The notes under the pieces: generated by a model
Database searches by the model: none
The model's input: only the letters and a program-made list of their open reading frames with translations
Told to the model about the DNA's origin: nothing
Source: Selaginella tamariscina
Taxonomy: Eukaryota; Streptophyta; Lycopodiopsida; Selaginellales; Selaginellaceae
Length of the DNA stretch: 64,000 nucleotides
Assembly (NCBI GenBank): GCA_003024785.1
Contig: PUQB01000299.1
Location: 149,597 to 213,596, forward strand
Direction of reading: 5' to 3'
Shown here: piece after piece, positions 59,001-64,000 of the stretch
Layout of the letters: each line of letters starts with the position of its first letter
Numbering within the stretch: position 1 is the stretch's first letter
Translations under genes and position numbers: made by a program

Positions 59001-62000
59001 TCCTGTTCATTTGTGTTTAATTAATATATGTTAATTGTTTCTTGTCCTCTGATGTAGATAGCGCCATTGGTTGAGCCAACGAGAGGTACATTACGTGCTA
59101 AAAATATCGAGTACAGGTGGCACGAGTTATTTGGGACAGGTATTTTCATGTTAGATATATCAACTCTTGTTAATATATCTAACATGACCACATTACCTCT
59201 TGATTTACTAGAAGCTGTATATATGACATTCATGCTTGTGTCATAATTTTAAAAACGATACATGCATGAATCTGTCAATGTTAAGAAATGCATGCGGCAT
59301 GTATTGTTTGATTGAAATATATAAAATCTAGATATAATGTAGATACACCGCTATAATGTGCATGCTCTTCATGCAGTGTTTTCTAGTATATAGATATAGT
59401 CTCTTATTTGATAGTTAATATTTTGAATATGCAAGATAATGAAATACAACGAGCATGCAATGAACTGCTTAAATATCTAAGAAGAAATAAATCACACCAT
59501 AGTAGCTAAGTTACTTCTAGAATGAGATTAAAATGCATATTTGTTGTACATCGATGCATTACATCTTTTAAATACGACTAAATATTTACAACTTTTTTCT
59601 TAGGAAATCGCATTGCCACGGCATGCTTCTGGGTTCCCGTTGTTCTGGTATTTATCTACACTCACACATTTGGATATGTATGGTCTAACAATGGGTACAT
59701 TTCAGATATATTTAATGGATACACAAATCTGGTATGCCGTGTTTTCATCCGCAGTTGGTGCTTTGATTGGGCTATTTTCACATATAGGAGAGGTAAGCAT
59801 TTTACCATATCAAAAAATCGTATAGTAGTAAAAAGAAAATTACTACGATAACTCATAAAAATCAAAACTTGTTATAAAATTTCTATCTTGCAGATAAGGA
59901 GCATTCATCAGTTCAGACTACGTTTTCCTTTCTTTGCTAGCGCAATCCAGTTTTATCTCATGCCTGAGGAGTCACTCCTAGTACCAAGGTTCTGTGTGTG
60001 TGTGTGTTGTGTGTGTGTGTGTTTAACTAACGAAAATACAGGAGATGGGGAAGCTGGAGGGTCGCATTTAAGGATGTCATGCAGAGATTGAAACTCCGTT
60101 ATGGTTTTGGAACACCTTACAAGAAGGTACCTATATACACACGTTATGTTATGTATGTATACCTATGTACTATCTGAGACACATGTAAAGATAGAATATT
60201 AAACATGTGTATTGAATATGCACGATTTTACGTAAATATGCAAGTTTAATTGTGTCCTATGCAGATCGAGTCTAAACAAATTGAAGAACGGCGGTTTGCA
60301 CATGTCTGGAATCAAATTATCAATATTTTTCGTGAGGAAGATCTTATTTCCAACAGGTATATATGCGTTGTCATGTTGTTAATTAGTATAATTGACTCTG
60401 ATCTGTATTACACGTCGTTTACAGGAAATTGAACTACTCGAAGTTCCTACTGCTAAGTGGAACATCTCAGTATTGCAGTGGCCTGCGTTTCTTTTATCAA
60501 ACGAGGTACTCATTATATTACCTTAGTTTCGATAACGATTATATATGTACACACACACATATGTGCGAGTTTTAAGGTTTAAGGTATGTCTATGTGAGAC
60601 GTTACGTATTATTTAGTGTGGCTTTAATCATAATGAAATTATTTCTGTTTTTAAAGTTTAATATTATAGTGAATGTTGATTGAATATTGCAAATACGATC
60701 TCATGTTAATTAACTGAATGTATGGTTATTGCAGATATTGATAGCGTTGGGACAAGCCACAGAATGGCAAGACACAGACAAAAGGCTATGGAGAAGAATC
60801 TCTAAGAACGAGTTTCGGCCTTCTGCAGTGATCGAGTGTTATGAGAGTCTGAAGCATATTCTCCTACACAAGATCATAGACGAGGAGACCAATGAACACA
60901 AATACTCACTGGGCTGTTTTCAGAGATTGATGACACAATTCAGCAGGCAACTTTTGTCGACTTTCAACTTGAACGAACTTCCTGGTATTCATTTGCGGGT
61001 CTTAGCCTTTGTTGAAGCTCTTGCAAAGAAACCAACTCAAGATGAAGCTCAAAGGTAACGTCTCTCTCTCTCTCTCTCTCTCTGTTTCTCGTATGTAGAT
61101 TGATGTATGCTATATAGTTATGCGAGAGTGCTTTTTTCCATTACAATCATATATAAAGTACATTTCTACTCATATGTGACTTAATACTATATGTTTATGA
61201 AGTGCCAAATGGATTTATGAATCCTCAAGACGAGATGTTGTGTATATTGTATTATTATCCTTGTTCGTGACTCTTCTGTATTTCTTATCCAGGTCGTAGT
61301 TGCTCTACAAAAATCTTTATGACGTTGTGGTACGTGATTTTCCAAAGCATAAGGGCCTGCAGGACTATCTCAGGTACGGACTCGCACAATACACACAGAT
61401 GCATACGTTTTTGATAGGCACGTATACATTTGTATAAGTGTGTCTGTGCACAACTATCTATAGTGGGGGTTTGAGAGAGCATGAGGGGGTTTATTGAGTT
61501 CAGCATTTTAGATTCCAGTGTGTATATATGTGTTGTGTGTGTGTGTCTGTGTGTGTGTGTGTGTATCTGTGTGTGTGGTCTTTTATAATTTCCCCTCGTA
61601 TTTCTCATAAAATTTTGTGGTTACTCATAGGCCGCGGAGTAACGAACAGGGGCTTCTTTTTGTGGACGCTGTGAGATTGCCAGATCCAGAGGACAAGGAT
61701 TTCTTTCCTCAGCTAAGAAGAGTGCAAACAATATTAAGCACAAGAGAGGCCATGACCCGTGTTCCGAAGAACTTAGAAGCCAGACGGCGTATTTCCTTTT
61801 TCAGCAATTCACTCTTCATGACAATACCTCGTGCACCTCAGGTGGCTTATGTTATGTGAATGTTACCCATGCATTTGTATGTGTGCGTGGTCATATGTAT
61901 GCATTTATGCATTAGTTAGTGTTTTGTCATGTAATACTTATGTTATGCATGCATTTAACGCACGCACACATATGCATATACACATGGACGTAGGTATAAC

Positions 62001-64000
62001 ATAGACATCTTGCAGAAGTAAGATGGAGATGCATATGTACAGCTAATATTCAGAATTATGTTTAACATATAATAGTTATATGTCGTGCACAGAAATGGCG
62101 TCTTATGTATTCTAGTGGGATCGGTCTTTCATAAATATATTGTATATACAAGTTTTGATTATTCATTTACTTATTTATTTCATTCAGGTGGATAAAATGC
62201 TGTCATTTAGTGTTCTTACGCCTTACTATAGTGAGTCCGTTCTTTACAATAAGGACGACCTCGTCAGGGAAAATGAAGAGGGAGTTTCTATTCTGTTTTA
62301 CCTTCAGAAAATCTTTCCGGGTTCGTTTTCTAATAACTCTATATACGTACATACATGCACAAACACAGATGTGAAACACTTCTATATATGCATATTTTGC
62401 ACATGTTGATGTACACACATACACAGATGTATATCATATCTCATTTCATAATGAATTATCGTAGTCATTAATATCTCTTGTGGAAATGTTTGAACTAAAA
62501 CCATTAAATTAATATATTGATGACGTACATCTCTTTGTATATATACACACAAATGTGACAATGTGCCGATGCGATATCGCTCCCCTATTCGAATATATAA
62601 AACAATTTCAATAGTTCCCTACTAACGATTAAGAAAGATGTTATTATTGATAAACTATACATAATACCATAATTAACAGTATTACTTACGTTAACTTATG
62701 CAGACGAATGGACCAATTTTTTAGAGAGAATTCTAGTTGACGGCATTAAAGAGGCTGATTTATGGACAACAGACAAGGGTTTAGAACTTCGTCTTTGGCC
62801 TCTTACCGTGGGCAAACTCTTGCACGTACTGTACGTGGAATGATGTATTATAACAGGTAAGTTCTATATATTTCATAATAGGTCTGTCATTTATGGGGTA
62901 AGTTATCTTTATATACGACGACTTATATTGAATTCACGATTTATCTAGGGCATTGCAAATGCTAGCCTTTCTGGATTCGGCATCGGAGAATGAGCTGAAA
63001 GGTTACCGTGAACTGCTGTCACGCGCTTCAAGCATGCAAGAGGGTACGCACTCTCTCTATCACACACACACACACACACACGTGTGAGTGTGTGTGCGTG
63101 TGGTATATAATGTACACATTTGTCCATATATGTATGTGTATACCAATCAATATAATAGTAAGAGAACAAATTACTGGCTGATATCTGAGTTCACTCTTTC
63201 AGATAGCATAAATACTACACACATTCAACGTGATTCATTTGGTAGTGGGGAACTATATAAACAGGAACAGTACCGTGCAACAGCCAACATGAAGTTCACG
63301 TACGTTGTAACTTGTCAGATATACGGTGCACAGAAAGCTAAAGGGTTGCAAGTAGCAGAAGATATACAATTCCTAATGAAGAAACACGAGCCTCTACGTA
63401 TTGCATATGTAGACGAAATTGGTGGGAGAGACTCCAAGTTGTTTTTTTCGGTCCTAGTGAAGTACGATCCAGTAACCATGAGGGAGGTGGAAATCTACAG
63501 GTGCATATTTTTACATGTATATGCACGTTCCTTTACATACTCAAATACTATACATAGGCATTTGGTGTCGTGAAAAGAAATTAATACATTTATGTCAGGA
63601 TTCAACTGCCTGGTCAATTGAAGCTTGGTGAAGGGAAACCGGAGAACCAGAACCATGCAATCATTTTCACGAGGGGTGATGCTGTCCAGACCATTGACAT
63701 GAATCAGGTCTGTCTACACGTAGTACAGATAGTATACAGCTGTATACTGTACTATTGTATGTGGAGAACGAAATACAGTTGACACACACAAAGATATGCA
63801 CGCATCTGCACACAGATTTATACAGCAGATATTCATCTGTAGTATCTCACACCATATACTAGAAACTGTTTTTGTATATTTGTATATATTACGTATATAC
63901 ACGTACCTATAGTTGTATATGCATCTAGGTTGATTTACGTGCATTTATAACAGGATAACTACTTCGAGGAGGCATTGAAGATGAGGAATTTACTACAAGA
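56029..64000 (+). CDS. Callose synthase, GSL1/GSL5 (CalS11/12) class, 5' portion
   Basis: Makes beta-1,3-glucan from UDP-glucose at the plasma membrane. At least 29 exons: 56029-109, 56171-286, 56337-429, 56579-664, 56729-852, 56938-57072, 57186-262, 57412-593, 57680-796, 57924-58047, 58265-461, 58582-634, 58931-991, 59058-139, 59605-647, 59706-792, 59894-988, 60042-126, 60265-356, 60425-505, 60735-61054, 61293-373, 61631-841, 62188-320, 62704-856, 62949-63043, 63203-500, 63599-707, 63954 onward. Seen: start MNPAGEVYNIIPVHDVLEGH; VGDLRKPPG; DNVRNQREHLVLLLSNSQMR; LIWGEAANLRFMPEC; VGKTGFVEQRSFWNLFRSFD; several membrane segments; NLEARRRISFFSNSLFM; NQNHAIIFTRGDAVQTIDMN in the glucan-synthase domain. 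One- or two-base gaps or additions break the frame near 56,180, 57,468, 57,924, 58,295, 60,425, 61,295, 61,312 and 62,795. The gene continues past the window. Confidence 0.9.

Noticed and set aside
1..64000. tRNA, rRNA or snRNA genes
   Set aside because: None was recognised by eye on either strand. A covariance-model scan would be needed to exclude small ones.

Overview
This is a piece of a land-plant nuclear genome. The evidence is GT-AG introns throughout, an LTR-retrotransposon family with a chromodomain and an initiator-Met tRNA primer site, a Mutator-like (MULE) transposon, TTTAGGG telomere-type repeats, and three plant genes at the right end. A non-seed plant (moss-like) is my best guess. 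The callose synthase belongs by sequence to the GSL1/GSL5 class yet is very intron-rich, and a DUF7869-type gene is present, a family I associate mainly with bryophytes, lycophytes and algae. The species cannot be fixed from the sequence alone.

Layout. 1-5.9 kb: the 3' part of a decayed Ty3/gypsy chromovirus (copy 1), its 3' LTR and LTR scraps. 5.94-20.77 kb: a candidate large DNA transposon (element 1). It has about 28-bp terminal inverted repeats, a leftward gene block (a ParB-like/DNA-methyltransferase-like gene, then an FCP1/NIF-type phosphatase-like gene) and a rightward DUF7869 gene. Between them lie two arrays of a perfect 18-bp palindrome, GGCGGGATTAATCCCGCC, plus microsatellites and AT-rich repeats. 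20.85-22.19 kb: a fragment of another retrotransposon, minus strand. 22.2-36.98 kb: a second, truncated and inverted copy of the leftward half (element 2), itself split by a 2.0-kb MULE (24,432-26,455) and by a full-length chromovirus (copy 2, 26,606-33,810). Element 1 shows the pre-insertion sequence for both. 37-48.4 kb: more retrotransposon debris, including a solo LTR with target duplication. 48.4-50.9 kb: AT-rich spacer with no gene seen.

51-64 kb is ordinary gene space: a CID-domain protein of the RPRD/Rtt103 type, a convergent NHL/LEA_2 membrane protein on the minus strand, and, divergent from that, the 5' two-thirds or so of a callose synthase gene with at least 29 exons running off the window.

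A recurrent feature is the loss or gain of single bases, several of them in short homopolymers, inside otherwise well-conserved coding exons (callose synthase, CID gene, DUF7869 gene, and retrotransposon copy 1 against copy 2). Residual sequencing error is the simplest explanation for the single-copy genes, so 'broken' calls there should be checked before they are believed.

The most unusual item is element 1 with its palindrome arrays. One array lies upstream of each of the two divergent gene blocks, a degenerate unit sits inside an intron of the methyltransferase-like gene, and the second copy of the element keeps a decayed array at the same relative place.
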